Assembly: GCF_023611505.1 (NCBI RefSeq)
Contig: NZ_CP097843.1
Coordinates: forward strand, 868,001 to 932,000
Direction: 5' to 3'
From: Streptococcus oralis
Lineage (GTDB): Bacteria > Bacillota > Bacilli > Lactobacillales > Streptococcaceae
DNA: 64,000 bases
Shown here: one piece after another, positions 17,914 through 31,152 of the stretch
How the letters are laid out: each line of letters begins with the position of its first letter
Position numbering within the stretch: the stretch's first letter is position 1
The notes under the pieces: model-generated
What the model saw: the letters and a program-made list of their open reading frames with translations, nothing else
Told to the model about the DNA's origin: nothing
Database searches by the model: none
Position numbers and translations under genes: made by a program

Positions 17914-17921
17914 GATACAAT
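17914..17921 (+). promoter_or_regulatory. Extended -10 promoter of the DUF3272 gene (leaderless start)
   Basis: TGATACAATAAGTTT is followed directly by ATG at 17928, again with the start codon at the expected +1. Confidence 0.65.
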
Positions 17922-17927
17922 AAGTTT

Positions 17928-18122
17928 ATGAATAGACAACAATTTATTATGATAGCGTTATTTACGGCTGCTGAGACTTATTTTTTCAATGAGGCCTGGA
18001 TGACTGGTCGCTATATTATGGCAGCCTTTTGGGCGATTCTACTCTTTCGAAATTTTAGGTTAAGTTACGTGATGGGAAAAATTGTAAACACCATTGATCA
18101 GCACCTAAACCGCAAGGACTAG
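17928..18122 (+). CDS. Small membrane protein, DUF3272 type
   Basis: A 64-residue protein with two hydrophobic stretches (about residues 5-20 and 27-44, the second AAFWAILLF) and a basic end. It resembles the small streptococcal DUF3272 family of unknown function. It lies between dnaX and the suf operon, has its own leaderless-type promoter and ends before a strong terminator. The translation has no other close candidate family that I recognise. Confidence 0.7.
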   Translation: MNRQQFIMIALFTAAETYFFNEAWMTGRYIMAAFWAILLFRNFRLSYVMGKIVNTIDQHLNRKD

Positions 18123-18144
18123 CTCCCAGCTTCTAGACAAAATC

Positions 18145-18166
18145 AAAGCCTTTTAGGCTTTTTTTT
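18145..18166 (+). terminator. Terminator after the DUF3272 gene
   Basis: AAAGCCT-TTT-AGGCTTT followed by a T-run. The T-run merges with the extended -10 element of the suf promoter. Confidence 0.85.
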
Positions 18167-18236
18167 GTTATACTAGTAGAGTATATTTATGGATCTTTTC
18201 TTGTGTTTTTTAGAGAAATGTAAGTGATTTCTCTAA
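18166..18236 (+). promoter_or_regulatory. suf promoter and leader hairpin
   Basis: TGTTATACT (-10 at 18169-18174) lies inside the T-run of the upstream terminator. The predicted leader of about 94 bases contains a perfect 9-bp inverted repeat, TTAGAGAAA (18210-18218) and TTTCTCTAA (18228-18236), with a 9-base loop and no T-run after it. It could be an RNA structure or an operator. Confidence 0.5.
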
Positions 18237-18274
18237 TGATAAAGGAAGTAGGTCAGAAAAAGAAAGGAATTATC

Positions 18275-19045
18275 ATGTCAGTATTAGAGATCAAAGATCT
18301 TCACGTTGAGATTGAAGGAAAAGAAGTTTTAAAAGGAGTCAATCTGACTCTGAAAACAGGAGAAATTGCGGCCATTATGGGACCAAATGGTACGGGTAAA
18401 TCAACTCTTTCAGCAGCTATTATGGGTAACCCTAACTATGAAGTTACTAAAGGTGAGGTCTTGTTTGATGGTGTAAATATCCTTGAGTTGGAAGTGGACG
18501 AGCGTGCGCGTATGGGACTTTTCCTGGCTATGCAGTACCCATCAGAAATCCCTGGAATTACTAACGCAGAGTTTCTTCGTGCAGCCATGAATGCTGGTAA
18601 AGAAGATGATGAAAAGATTTCAGTTCGTGAGTTTATCACTAAACTAGACGAGAAAATGGAATTGCTTAACATGAAAGAAGAAATGGCAGAGCGTTACCTT
18701 AACGAAGGTTTCTCTGGTGGTGAGAAAAAACGTAATGAAATTCTTCAACTCTTGATGTTGGAACCTACATTTGCCCTTTTGGATGAGATTGACTCAGGTC
18801 TTGATATTGATGCCCTTAAAGTCGTATCGAAAGGTGTGAATGCTATGCGTGGTGAAGGCTTTGGTGCTATGATCATCACTCACTACCAACGTCTTTTGAA
18901 CTACATCACACCAGACGTGGTACACGTGATGATGGAAGGTCGTGTTGTCCTTTCTGGTGGTCCAGAATTGGCTGCGCGTCTAGAACGTGAAGGATACGCA
19001 AAACTAGCTGAAGAACTTGGCTACGACTACAAGGAAGAATTGTAA
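18275..19045 (+). CDS. sufC: Fe-S cluster assembly ATPase
   Basis: A 256-residue ABC-type ATPase that works with SufB and SufD as the scaffold complex for Fe-S cluster assembly in the cytosol. Walker A is GPNGTGKST (residues 34-42), the signature is FSGGEKKRNE and Walker B is FALLDEIDSGLD. The start ATG 18275 has AAAGGA at 18263-18268. An upstream in-frame ATG at 18224 would add 17 unrelated residues and absorb the ribosome site. First gene of the operon sufC-D-S-U-B. Confidence 0.96.
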   Translation: MSVLEIKDLHVEIEGKEVLKGVNLTLKTGEIAAIMGPNGTGKSTLSAAIMGNPNYEVTKGEVLFDGVNILELEVDERARMGLFLAMQYPSEIPGITNAEFLRAAMNAGKEDDEKISVREFITKLDEKMELLNMKEEMAERYLNEGFSGGEKKRNEILQLLMLEPTFALLDEIDSGLDIDALKVVSKGVNAMRGEGFGAMIITHYQRLLNYITPDVVHVMMEGRVVLSGGPELAARLEREGYAKLAEELGYDYKEEL

Positions 19046-19072
19046 TTCCCTCGTATCTTTTAGGAGAAGTAA

Positions 19073-21999
<2,927 letters not shown>

Positions 22000-22056
22000 G
22001 GCAAGTTTCTTTTGTCTTATAAATCAGTAAAAATGAAGAATGAAAGAAAGGATATT

Positions 22057-23469
22057 ATGGCTGAAGAAAGAGTAGAACCAAAACCAATTGATCTTGGTGA
22101 ATATAAATTTGGTTTCCATGATGATGTAGAGCCTGTCCTATCGACAGGAAAAGGACTCAACGAAGGTGTTATTCGTGAATTATCTGCTGCCAAGGGTGAG
22201 CCAGAGTGGATGTTGGAATTCCGTTTGAAGTCTTATGAAACCTTCAAGAAAATGCCCATGCAAACTTGGGGAGCGGACTTGTCAGAGATTGACTTTGATG
22301 ACTTGATCTATTACCAAAAACCATCTGATAAACCTGCCCGTTCTTGGGATGATGTACCTGAAAAGATCAAAGAAACCTTTGAACGTATCGGTATTCCAGA
22401 AGCTGAACGTGCTTATCTAGCAGGAGCCTCTGCTCAGTACGAGTCTGAAGTGGTTTACCATAACATGAAAGAAGAATTCGAGAAGTTGGGCATTATCTTT
22501 ACAGATACAGATTCTGCCCTCAAAGAATACCCAGACTTGTTTAAACAGTACTTTGCGAAGTTGGTACCGCCGACTGATAACAAGTTGGCAGCCCTCAACT
22601 CGGCAGTGTGGTCTGGTGGAACCTTTATCTACGTACCAAAAGGGGTCAAGGTAGATATTCCGCTTCAAACTTACTTCCGTATCAACAACGAAAATACAGG
22701 TCAGTTCGAACGTACCTTGATTATCGTTGATGAGGGAGCAAGCGTCCACTACGTAGAAGGATGTACAGCACCAACATATTCAAGCAATAGCTTGCACGCT
22801 GCCATTGTAGAAATTTTTGCTTTGGACGGAGCTTATATGCGTTATACAACTATCCAAAACTGGTCTGATAATGTTTATAACTTGGTAACAAAACGTGCCA
22901 AAGCCTTGAAAGATGCGACTGTTGAATGGATTGATGGAAACTTAGGTGCCAAAACAACCATGAAATACCCATCTGTTTACCTAGATGGAGAAGGTGCGCG
23001 TGGAACCATGCTCTCCATCGCCTTTGCTAATGCAGGGCAACACCAAGATACGGGTGCCAAGATGATCCACAACGCTCCACATACAAGCTCGTCTATCGTG
23101 TCTAAATCCATCGCTAAAGGTGGAGGAAAGGTGGACTACCGTGGACAAGTAACCTTCAACAAGAACTCTAAGAAATCTGTTTCTCACATTGAGTGTGATA
23201 CCATTATCATGGATGATTTATCAGCGTCAGATACTATTCCATTTAATGAAATTCACAACTCGCAAGTTGCTTTGGAACACGAAGCCAAGGTATCTAAGAT
23301 TTCAGAAGAACAACTCTATTACCTCATGAGCCGTGGTTTGTCAGAATCTGAGGCAACCGAGATGATTGTCATGGGATTTGTAGAGCCCTTCACAAAAGAA
23401 CTTCCAATGGAATACGCAGTTGAGCTGAACCGCTTGATTAGCTATGAAATGGAAGGTTCAGTCGGATAA
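22057..23469 (+). CDS. sufB: Fe-S cluster assembly protein SufB
   Basis: A 470-residue scaffold subunit of the SufBCD complex. It has the conserved [23 protein letters not shown] region with the Cys used for sulfur transfer, and [22 protein letters not shown] near the C-terminus with a second conserved Cys. The start at ATG 22057 has AAGAAAGGAT upstream; the reading from 22012 has no ribosome site of its own. Last gene of the suf operon, followed by a strong terminator. Confidence 0.96.
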   Translation: MAEERVEPKPIDLGEYKFGFHDDVEPVLSTGKGLNEGVIRELSAAKGEPEWMLEFRLKSYETFKKMPMQTWGADLSEIDFDDLIYYQKPSDKPARSWDDVPEKIKETFERIGIPEAERAYLAGASAQYESEVVYHNMKEEFEKLGIIFTDTDSALKEYPDLFKQYFAKLVPPTDNKLAALNSAVWSGGTFIYVPKGVKVDIPLQTYFRINNENTGQFERTLIIVDEGASVHYVEGCTAPTYSSNSLHAAIVEIFALDGAYMRYTTIQNWSDNVYNLVTKRAKALKDATVEWIDGNLGAKTTMKYPSVYLDGEGARGTMLSIAFANAGQHQDTGAKMIHNAPHTSSSIVSKSIAKGGGKVDYRGQVTFNKNSKKSVSHIECDTIIMDDLSASDTIPFNEIHNSQVALEHEAKVSKISEEQLYYLMSRGLSESEATEMIVMGFVEPFTKELPMEYAVELNRLISYEMEGSVG

Positions 23470-23477
23470 GAATATGC

Positions 23478-23518
23478 AAAATCTGAACAGGAATCCTTTC
23501 TGTTCAGAATTTTTTTCA
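23478..23518 (+). terminator. Terminator of the suf operon
   Basis: CTGAACAG (23483-23490) pairs with CTGTTCAG across nine bases, flanked by AAAAT and ATTTTTTT. Confidence 0.85.
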
Positions 23519-23557
23519 AAAAAGAACCTAATAAATATTCACAAAAATGCTTTTATA

Positions 23558-23566
23558 TGGTAAAAT
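23558..23566 (+). promoter_or_regulatory. Extended -10 promoter of the amino acid permease
   Basis: TGGTAAAAT with the -10 at 23561-23566, about 30 bases before the ATG. No good -35 is seen. Confidence 0.45.
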
Positions 23567-23595
23567 AAAACAATTACATTTAGTGGAGATGGAGT

Positions 23596-24993
23596 ATGAA
23601 TATTTTTAGAACCAAGGATGTTAGTCTGAGACAGACAGAGATGCGTCGCCATTTGAAATTGTGGGATTTGATTCTATTGGGAATCGGTGCTATGGTAGGG
23701 ACGGGGATTTTCACCATTACAGGGACAGCAGCGGCTACTCTAGCTGGTCCCTCACTAGTGATTTCCATTGTGATTTCTGCCTTATGTGTTTCTTTATCAG
23801 CTCTCTTTTTTGCAGAATTTGCCTCTCGTGTACCCGCAACTGGGGGTGCTTATAGTTATCTCTATGCGATTTTGGGAGAATTGCCAGCCTGGATTGCTGG
23901 CTGGTTGACCATCATGGAATTCATGACTGCCGTATCTGGTGTGGCGTCTGGCTGGGCGGCTTATTTTAAGGGCTTACTCAGTGATTATGGTATCTCCATG
24001 CCCCAAACCTTGAATGGCACCTTCAACCCTGAACAAGGTACCTATATCGATCTTTTACCTATTTTAGTGCTGACCTTGGTAACAGGATTGGTTTTATTAA
24101 ATTCCAAGGCAGCCTTACGCTTTAATTCGCTTCTAGTAATCTTGAAATTCTCTGCTCTAGCCTTATTTATCCTAGTTGGTATTTGGTACATCAAACCTGA
24201 AAATTGGTCGAATTTTGCTCCTTTTGGCTTTGGCCAGATTTATGGAGGAAGCACTGGGATTATGGCAGGTGCATCGTTGATGTTTTTTGGGTTTCTCGGA
24301 TTTGAGTCTATTTCCATGGCAGTTGATGAAATCCAAAGCCCACAAAAAAATATTCCTCGTGGAATTGTACTTTCTCTGACAATCGTCACCATTCTCTATG
24401 CCTTGGTAACCTTAGTATTGACAGGGATTGTTCACTACAGTAAGCTCAATGTGGACGATGCAGTAGCATTTTCATTACGGAGTATTGGTATCGGTTGGGC
24501 AGCTAACTATGTTTCGCTTGTAGCCATTCTAACCCTGATAACGGTATGTATTTCCATGACTTATGCTTTGTCTCGAATGATATATAGCTTAGCACGTGAT
24601 GGACTTTTACCACAAAGTTTCAAACAACTAAGCAAGACCAGTCGCGTTCCTAAAAATGCGACCCTCTTAACAGGAGTTGTTTCAGCCCTTGCTGCCGGAG
24701 TGTTTCCTCTAGCCAGTATTGCTGCCTTTTTAAATATCTGTACGCTAGCTTATCTCATTTTGCTAGCCTACGGGATAATAAAACTCAGAAAGGATAAGGG
24801 GATGCCAAAAGAGGGAGAGTTTAAAACTCCCTTGGTGCCACTTTTGCCAATCCTTTCCATCCTTATCTGTGTTTCCTTTATGCTTCAATATAGTCTAGAT
24901 ACCTGGATTGCCTTTGGCATTGCTCTTGTAGTTGGTCTAGTCATCTACTTTACTTATGGTTATCATCATTCAACCCTCACAGAAGAAAAATAA
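23596..24993 (+). CDS. APC-family amino acid permease
   Basis: A 465-residue permease with about 12 membrane spans. The first span has the APC signature GIGAMVGTGIFTITGTAAA, and the later FLGFESISMAVDEIQSPQKNIPRGI segment is typical of the cationic amino acid transporter-like group (YfnA type). The substrate cannot be fixed from sequence; cationic or branched amino acids are possible. AGTGGAGATGGAG lies before the ATG. It stands alone and converges with the YitT gene. Confidence 0.85.
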   Translation: MNIFRTKDVSLRQTEMRRHLKLWDLILLGIGAMVGTGIFTITGTAAATLAGPSLVISIVISALCVSLSALFFAEFASRVPATGGAYSYLYAILGELPAWIAGWLTIMEFMTAVSGVASGWAAYFKGLLSDYGISMPQTLNGTFNPEQGTYIDLLPILVLTLVTGLVLLNSKAALRFNSLLVILKFSALALFILVGIWYIKPENWSNFAPFGFGQIYGGSTGIMAGASLMFFGFLGFESISMAVDEIQSPQKNIPRGIVLSLTIVTILYALVTLVLTGIVHYSKLNVDDAVAFSLRSIGIGWAANYVSLVAILTLITVCISMTYALSRMIYSLARDGLLPQSFKQLSKTSRVPKNATLLTGVVSALAAGVFPLASIAAFLNICTLAYLILLAYGIIKLRKDKGMPKEGEFKTPLVPLLPILSILICVSFMLQYSLDTWIAFGIALVVGLVIYFTYGYHHSTLTEEK

Positions 24994-25015
24994 AAGCTGG
25001 GAATTCCCAGCTTTT
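24992..25015. terminator. Bidirectional terminator, perfect palindrome
   Basis: AAAAGCTGGG-AATT-CCCAGCTTTT is a perfect 24-base palindrome. It overlaps the last two bases of the permease stop codon and abuts the stop codon of the minus-strand YitT gene, serving both. Confidence 0.9.
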
Positions 25016-25864
25016 TTAATCTTTCACATAAGTAAATCCTTCACCCAGAATTTCATGAGCCTCAGTGATGGTTATAAAGGCTTGAGGGTCGATTTTGTGA
25101 ATCATATCTTTCATTTTTACGATTTCGTTTCGACCGACGATACAGTAGATAATTTTTAAATCCCTTTTGCTGTAGTATCCTTGACCAGATATAAAGGTAA
25201 CGCCACGGCCAAGCTCCTCATTAATCTTATCAGCCAGTTGGTCAGGATATTGAGTAATGATGATAAATCCTTTGCCAGCGTAACCCCCTTCGCCAATAAG
25301 GTCAATAACGCGAGCGATGATAAAGTCAAACAAGAGGGTATAGGTAACTAGACGAAGATCCTGGAAGATAATCAAAATCAACATTAGGATAAAAAAGTCA
25401 ATCCCAAAGAGCAATTTCCCAATCGAAATATTGGTGTATTTGTTGAGGATACGGGCAACGATATCAGAACCACCAGTGGTTCCACCAGCATTAAAGATAA
25501 TTCCTAAACCAACCCCCAGTAAGACTCCTGAGACCAAAGCGACAATGATGAGATCCCCTTGCAAGTCGATGTGCAAAGGAATACGCTCAAAAATTGCTAG
25601 CCAAACGGAAAGTGAAATAGATCCTAAAAGACTGGAGTAGAGGGTCTTAGGTCCAAATATTTTCCAAGCCAGGATAAATAAAGGGATATTAATCAAGAGA
25701 TTCATCAATGAGACAGGGATTTTAAAAAGATAGTAGGTAATCAAGGTGATACCTGTCGCCCCTCCCTCAAATAGATGATAAGGAACAACAAAGTAGGTGA
25801 GACCAAAGGCATAGATAGCTGCTCCAAATATAATCGTAATAATCGGTTGAACTTTTCGAATCAT
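25016..25864 (-). CDS. YitT family membrane protein
   Basis: A 282-residue protein with five or six membrane spans in the first 170 residues (YitT_membrane domain, with FEGGATGIT and NAGGTTGGSDIVA) and a C-terminal DUF2179 domain (GKGFIIITQYPDQLADKINEELGRGVTF, GYYSKRDLKIIYCIV). The function is not established; the family is widespread in Firmicutes and has been suggested to be a transporter. A ribosome site GCGAGGAACA and an extended -10 lie upstream on the minus strand. Confidence 0.88.
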   Translation of the reverse strand: MIRKVQPIITIIFGAAIYAFGLTYFVVPYHLFEGGATGITLITYYLFKIPVSLMNLLINIPLFILAWKIFGPKTLYSSLLGSISLSVWLAIFERIPLHIDLQGDLIIVALVSGVLLGVGLGIIFNAGGTTGGSDIVARILNKYTNISIGKLLFGIDFFILMLILIIFQDLRLVTYTLLFDFIIARVIDLIGEGGYAGKGFIIITQYPDQLADKINEELGRGVTFISGQGYYSKRDLKIIYCIVGRNEIVKMKDMIHKIDPQAFITITEAHEILGEGFTYVKD

Positions 25865-25891
25865 AGCTGTTCCTCGCTTTTCTATAGATAG

Positions 25892-25899
25892 ATTATACC
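25892..25899 (-). promoter_or_regulatory. Extended -10 promoter of the YitT gene
   Basis: TGGTATAAT on the minus strand, 28 bases upstream of the ATG. Confidence 0.6.
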
Positions 25900-25949
25900 A
25901 AAAATTCAGTTTTTTTAATTGGATTACTTATGATTTTTTATCATTTTTT

Positions 25950-25958
25950 TGATATAAT
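25950..25958 (+). promoter_or_regulatory. Extended -10 promoter of the DegV gene
   Basis: TGATATAAT with the -10 at 25953-25958, 49 bases before the ATG at 26008. Confidence 0.6.
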
Positions 25959-26007
25959 AAGAGTGAAAAATCCCAATCCTATTGAGAAGAATAGAAAGAT
26001 TGAACTT

Positions 26008-26844
26008 ATGACACAAGTAAAAATTGTAACGGACTCTTCTGTTACTATCGAACCAGAAGTAGTTAAAGAATTAAATATCACTATTGTCCCCTTATCAGTT
26101 ATGATTGATGGCGTACTCTACTCAGATGCTGATCTAAAAGAGGGGGAATTCCTTCATCTCATGCAACAAAGCAAGAATCTCCCTAAAACGAGTCAACCTC
26201 CAGTAGGAGTGTTTGCTGAAGTCTTTGAAGAGCTGGGAAAAGATGGCAGTCAGGTTGTTGCTATTCATATGTCTCATGCCTTGTCTGGAACGGTTGAAGC
26301 TGCTCGCCAAGGCGCAAGTCTCTCAAGTTCTGATGTGACTGTTATTGATAGTTCCTTCACAGATCAGGCTATGAAGTTTCAAGTTGTTGAAGCTGCAAAA
26401 CTTGCTAAAGAGGGTAAAGATTTAGAAACTATTCTAGCACATATAGAAGAAGTGAAGAATCACACAGAGCTTTATATCGGTGTTTCGACTCTAGAAAACC
26501 TAGTGAAAGGTGGGCGTATTGGACGTGTGACGGGACTATTAAGCTCACTATTAAATATTCGTGTAGTGATGCAGATGAAAAACCACGAACTCCAACCAAT
26601 CGTCAAAGGGCGTGGTGCGAAAACTTTCAAAAAATGGCTTGAAGAGTTAACGGTGGCCCTTACTCATAAATCAGTTGCAGAAATTGGAATTTCCTATGCT
26701 GGAACGAATGAATGGGCAAATGAGATGAAGAGTTTATTGCAAGCCTATGTTGAGAAACCAATCTCTGTACTGGAAACTGGCTCTATTATTCAAACTCATA
26801 CTGGAGAGAATGCTTGGGCAATTCTAATCCGCTATAATTCCTAA
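26008..26844 (+). CDS. DegV family fatty-acid-binding protein
   Basis: A 278-residue DegV-fold protein. Members of the family bind a fatty acid and present it to the fatty acid kinase. Visible motifs are [14 protein letters not shown] at the start, [15 protein letters not shown] with the TSQP loop, HMSHALSGT and VDSSFTDQ-type segments, [15 protein letters not shown] and the late GIsYAGT-like segment. The start ATG 26008 was preferred over 25930 because the longer form begins inside the promoter. The ribosome site GAAAGAT is weak. Confidence 0.88.
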   Translation: MTQVKIVTDSSVTIEPEVVKELNITIVPLSVMIDGVLYSDADLKEGEFLHLMQQSKNLPKTSQPPVGVFAEVFEELGKDGSQVVAIHMSHALSGTVEAARQGASLSSSDVTVIDSSFTDQAMKFQVVEAAKLAKEGKDLETILAHIEEVKNHTELYIGVSTLENLVKGGRIGRVTGLLSSLLNIRVVMQMKNHELQPIVKGRGAKTFKKWLEELTVALTHKSVAEIGISYAGTNEWANEMKSLLQAYVEKPISVLETGSIIQTHTGENAWAILIRYNS

Positions 26845-26881
26845 AAAAATAGAGAAAAATGTTTGAAATGGTGTTTTTGAC

Positions 26882-26910
26882 TTGACCTATGGGCAATTTT
26901 AGGATATGAT
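26882..26910 (+). promoter_or_regulatory. Promoter of hup
   Basis: TTGACC (26882-26887), a 17-base spacer and TATGAT (26905-26910), then a leader of about 34 bases. Confidence 0.7.
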
Positions 26911-26950
26911 TATATTTGTTAATCAGAAATTATTTGGAGGATTTGTTAAC

Positions 26951-27226
26951 ATGGCAAACAAACAAGATTTGATCGCTAAAGTGGCAGAAGCTACAGACTT
27001 AACTAAGAAAGATTCAGCAGCAGCAGTTGATGCTGTATTTGCAGCAGTAACTGAATACCTTGCAGCTGGTGAAAAAGTTCAATTGATTGGTTTTGGTAAC
27101 TTTGAAGTTCGTGAACGTGCTGCACGTAAAGGTCGCAACCCACAAACTGGTAAAGAAATCGAAATCGCAGCTTCTAAAGTTCCAGCATTCAAAGCTGGTA
27201 AAGCTCTTAAAGACGCTGTTAAATAA
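26951..27226 (+). CDS. hup: DNA-binding protein HU
   Basis: A 91-residue histone-like protein. It has the HU fold signature [24 protein letters not shown] with the conserved arm (RNPQTG) that enters the minor groove. Streptococci rely on HU as the main nucleoid protein and it helps maintain negative supercoiling. The ATG 26951 follows TTGGAGGA; a reading from 26906 would begin in the promoter. It is followed by a long hairpin terminator and lies 2 kb from gyrA. Confidence 0.97.
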   Translation: MANKQDLIAKVAEATDLTKKDSAAAVDAVFAAVTEYLAAGEKVQLIGFGNFEVRERAARKGRNPQTGKEIEIAASKVPAFKAGKALKDAVK

Positions 27227-27235
27227 TGAATTTAG

Positions 27236-27284
27236 AAAAAGCCTATTGTATCAAGCTTTCTAGCTTGGTCAATAGGCTTTTTTT
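27236..27284 (+). terminator. Terminator after hup
   Basis: Long hairpin: GCCTATTG with CAATAGGC, plus inner CAAGC with GCTTG, flanked by AAAAA and TTTTTTT. Confidence 0.9.
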
Positions 27285-27397
27285 GTTGCTTTGGGGCATT
27301 TTGGGGGCAAAGACGAATACTTTTTCGTGATAGCTACCACTGTTGATTTCATTTCTTTAGTTATATATAAATTTAGGTATTTTTTCAATCGAGTATT

Positions 27398-27500
27398 TGA
27401 TATAATATATAACTTCTGAGATAAGTAGTCTCTTGAAAAATAGGGTTTAAGCCTTTACAGCAAAAGAAAAAAGGTTCCCATATTTGAGAACCTTCTTTTC
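27398..27500 (+). ncRNA. Candidate small RNA between hup and ldh
   Basis: A plus-strand extended -10 promoter TGATATAAT (-10 at 27401-27406) has no gene downstream. A transcript starting near 27413 would contain a small hairpin (GAGA-TAAGTAG-TCTC) and end at the hairpin 27471-27494, giving about 85-90 bases. That hairpin also ends ldh from the other strand. There is no coding frame with a ribosome site. The T-run on this strand is only TTCTTTTC, so some read-through antisense to the ldh 3' end is possible. Confidence 0.35.
27471..27494. terminator. Terminator of ldh (minus strand), possibly shared with the candidate RNA
   Basis: AAGGTTC (27471-27477) pairs with GAACCTT (27488-27494). On the minus strand it is followed by a long T-run. 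Confidence 0.8.
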
Positions 27501-27501
27501 A

Positions 27502-28491
<990 letters not shown>

Positions 28492-28539
28492 CTAAACATC
28501 TCCTTCATTTTTTTTTTAGGGGAATCCCCAGACACTTTC

Positions 28540-28568
28540 ATTCTATCACTTTTAAAAAGCTTTGTCAC
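28540..28568 (-). promoter_or_regulatory. Promoter of ldh
   Basis: On the minus strand GTGACA (28568-28563), 17 bases, TAGAAT (28545-28540). Confidence 0.6.
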
Positions 28569-28590
28569 GAATATTCTATTCGGTTATCGA

Positions 28591-28604
28591 TGTAAACGTT
28601 TTAG
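28591..28604. promoter_or_regulatory. Possible CcpA (cre) site upstream of the ldh promoter
   Basis: TGTAAACGTTTTAG matches 12 of 14 positions of the cre consensus TGWAANCGNTNWCA. It lies about 23 bases upstream of the ldh -35, where CcpA would act as an activator, and about 37 bases upstream of the gyrA -10 on the other strand. Confidence 0.45.
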
Positions 28605-28637
28605 TGGTTTTCAAAGACTGAAATGAAGGACAAATTA

Positions 28638-28646
28638 TGGTATAAT
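28638..28646 (+). promoter_or_regulatory. Extended -10 promoter of gyrA
   Basis: TGGTATAAT with the -10 at 28641-28646, 37 bases before the ATG. Confidence 0.65.
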
Positions 28647-28683
28647 ATATCTAATTACTAATAGTGAAATGAGGCATTTATTA

Positions 28684-31152
28684 ATGCAGGATAGAAATTT
28701 AGTGAATGTCAATCTGACAAAGGAGATGAAGACCAGTTTTATCGATTACGCCATGAGTGTTATCGTTGCGCGGGCTCTTCCTGATGTTCGAGATGGCTTG
28801 AAGCCGGTTCACCGCCGTATTCTTTACGGAATGAATGAACTAGGTGTTACACCAGACAAACCTCATAAAAAATCAGCCCGTATTACAGGGGATGTTATGG
28901 GTAAATACCACCCACACGGAGATTCATCTATTTATGAAGCCATGGTTCGTATGGCTCAGTGGTGGAGCTACCGTTACATGCTTGTCGATGGACATGGAAA
29001 CTTTGGTTCTATGGATGGTGACGGTGCGGCTGCCCAGCGTTATACCGAGGCTCGTATGAGCAAGATTGCTCTGGAAATGCTTCGTGATATCAATAAAAAC
29101 ACAGTTGATTTTGCTGACAACTATGATGGCAATGAGCGGGAGCCTTTAGTCTTGCCTGCACGTTTTCCAAACCTTTTGGTAAATGGGGCAACTGGTATCG
29201 CTGTTGGGATGGCAACTAATATCCCACCTCACAACTTGGGTGAAACCATTGATGCGGTGAAGTTGGTCATGGACAATCCTGAAGTAACTACTAGGGATTT
29301 GATGGAAGTTTTACCCGGTCCAGATTTTCCAACTGGAGCCCTTGTCATGGGGAAATCAGGAATTCATAAGGCATATGAGACTGGTAAAGGTTCCATTGTC
29401 CTTCGTTCTCGTACAGAGATTGAAACCACTAAGACGGGTCGTGAGCGCATCGTGGTAACAGAATTTCCTTATATGGTCAATAAAACCAAGGTGCATGAAC
29501 ATATTGTTCGCTTGGTTCAGGAAAAACGCCTTGAGGGCATTACAGCCGTACGTGATGAGTCCAACCGTGAAGGCGTTCGCTTTGTAATCGAGGTTAAACG
29601 CGACGCGTCTGCCAACGTTATCCTTAACAACCTCTTCAAGATGACCCAGATGCAAACCAACTTTGGTTTCAACATGTTGGCGATTCAAAATGGCGTGCCA
29701 AAAATCTTGTCCCTTCGTCAAATTTTGGACGCTTATATCAAGCACCAAAAGGAAGTAGTTGTTCGTCGTACCCGTTTTGACAAGGAAAAAGCGGAAGCGC
29801 GTGCGCACATTTTAGAAGGGCTTTTAATTGCACTTGACCATATCGACGAAGTAATCCGTATCATTCGTGCCAGCGAAACCGATGCGGAAGCGCAAGCTGA
29901 GTTGATGAGCAAGTTTAAGCTTTCAGAGCGTCAAAGCCAAGCTATCCTTGATATGCGTCTTCGTCGTTTGACAGGATTGGAACGCGATAAGATTCAGTCT
30001 GAATATGATGAATTGATTGCCTTGATTGCAGACTTGGCCGATATTCTTGCTAAACCAGAACGTGTGGCACAAATCATAAAAGATGAATTGGACGAAGTAA
30101 AACGTAAATTTGGTGACAAGCGTCGTACCGAGTTAATGGTCGGAGAAGTCTTAACTCTTGAAGATGAAGATTTGATTGAAGAGACGGATGTCTTGATTAC
30201 TCTCTCTAACAAGGGCTACATCAAACGTTTGGACCAAGGTGAATTCACTGCTCAAAAACGTGGTGGTCGCGGAGTCCAAGGTACGGGAGTTAAGGATGAT
30301 GACTTTGTGCGTGAGTTGGTTTCAACCAGCACCCATGATCATTTGCTCTTCTTTACCAATAAAGGTCGTGTATACCGACTAAAAGGTTATGAAATTCCTG
30401 AATACGGTCGCACAGCCAAGGGATTGCCGGTTGTCAATCTTTTGAAGCTGGATGAAGGGGAGAGCATACAAACCATCATTAATGTTAAATCTGAACGTAG
30501 TGATGACGCCTATCTCTTCTTCACAACCCGTCACGGTATCGTGAAACGAACCAGTGTTAAAGAATTTGCTAATATCCGTCAAAATGGACTTAAAGCCTTG
30601 AATCTCAAGGATGAAGATGAACTGATTAATGTCTTGCTGACAGAAGAAGATACAGATATCATCATTGGTACTAAGTTTGGTTATGCCGTTCGCTTTAATC
30701 AATCAGCCGTTCGTGGTATGAGCCGTATCGCGACAGGTGTCCGAGGTGTTAACCTCCGTGATGGAGACACTGTAGTTGGTGCTAGTGTCATCACTGACCA
30801 GGACGAGGTCCTTATCATCACTGAAAAAGGATATGGGAAACGTACTCTTGCAACTGAATATCCAACAAAAGGTCGTGGTGGTAAAGGGATGAAGACAGCC
30901 AATGTTGCTGAGAAGAATGGCCCTCTTGCAGGTCTCCTCACTATTAAAGGAGATGAAGACCTGATGATTATCACGGATACAGGTGTCATGATTCGAACAA
31001 ACGTTGCCAATATTTCACAAACAGGACGCTCAACTATGGGAGTTAAGGTGATGCGTCTAGACCAGGATGCCAAGATTGTGACCTTTACAACGGTTGATGC
31101 GGTAGAAAAAGAAGAAGTTGGGACTGAAAACGAAACAGAAGGTAAAGCATAA
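28684..31152 (+). CDS. gyrA: DNA gyrase subunit A
   Basis: An 822-residue DNA-cleaving subunit of gyrase, which introduces negative supercoils with GyrB. The quinolone region [12 protein letters not shown] has Ser81 and Glu85 (susceptible residues) and the catalytic tyrosine is Tyr120 in QRYTEARM. The [10 protein letters not shown] segment near residues 525-534 is the GyrA-box needed for DNA wrapping, absent from ParC in this window. ATG 28684 has GAGG 9 bases upstream; ATG 28669 overlaps that site and is less likely. Its stop overlaps srtA (TAATG). Confidence 0.97.
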   Translation: MQDRNLVNVNLTKEMKTSFIDYAMSVIVARALPDVRDGLKPVHRRILYGMNELGVTPDKPHKKSARITGDVMGKYHPHGDSSIYEAMVRMAQWWSYRYMLVDGHGNFGSMDGDGAAAQRYTEARMSKIALEMLRDINKNTVDFADNYDGNEREPLVLPARFPNLLVNGATGIAVGMATNIPPHNLGETIDAVKLVMDNPEVTTRDLMEVLPGPDFPTGALVMGKSGIHKAYETGKGSIVLRSRTEIETTKTGRERIVVTEFPYMVNKTKVHEHIVRLVQEKRLEGITAVRDESNREGVRFVIEVKRDASANVILNNLFKMTQMQTNFGFNMLAIQNGVPKILSLRQILDAYIKHQKEVVVRRTRFDKEKAEARAHILEGLLIALDHIDEVIRIIRASETDAEAQAELMSKFKLSERQSQAILDMRLRRLTGLERDKIQSEYDELIALIADLADILAKPERVAQIIKDELDEVKRKFGDKRRTELMVGEVLTLEDEDLIEETDVLITLSNKGYIKRLDQGEFTAQKRGGRGVQGTGVKDDDFVRELVSTSTHDHLLFFTNKGRVYRLKGYEIPEYGRTAKGLPVVNLLKLDEGESIQTIINVKSERSDDAYLFFTTRHGIVKRTSVKEFANIRQNGLKALNLKDEDELINVLLTEEDTDIIIGTKFGYAVRFNQSAVRGMSRIATGVRGVNLRDGDTVVGASVITDQDEVLIITEKGYGKRTLATEYPTKGRGGKGMKTANVAEKNGPLAGLLTIKGDEDLMIITDTGVMIRTNVANISQTGRSTMGVKVMRLDQDAKIVTFTTVDAVEKEEVGTENETEGKA

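Noticed and set aside
27312..27319. GACGAATA after the hup terminator, seven of eight bases of the SigX box
   Set aside because: The first base differs, and no gene starts within the usual distance on that strand.
27340..27480. Cia-dependent small RNA (csRNA) for the hup-ldh interval
   Set aside because: The CiaR repeat (two TTTAAG 5 bases apart) and the conserved csRNA loops are not present, so the candidate was kept only as an unassigned RNA.
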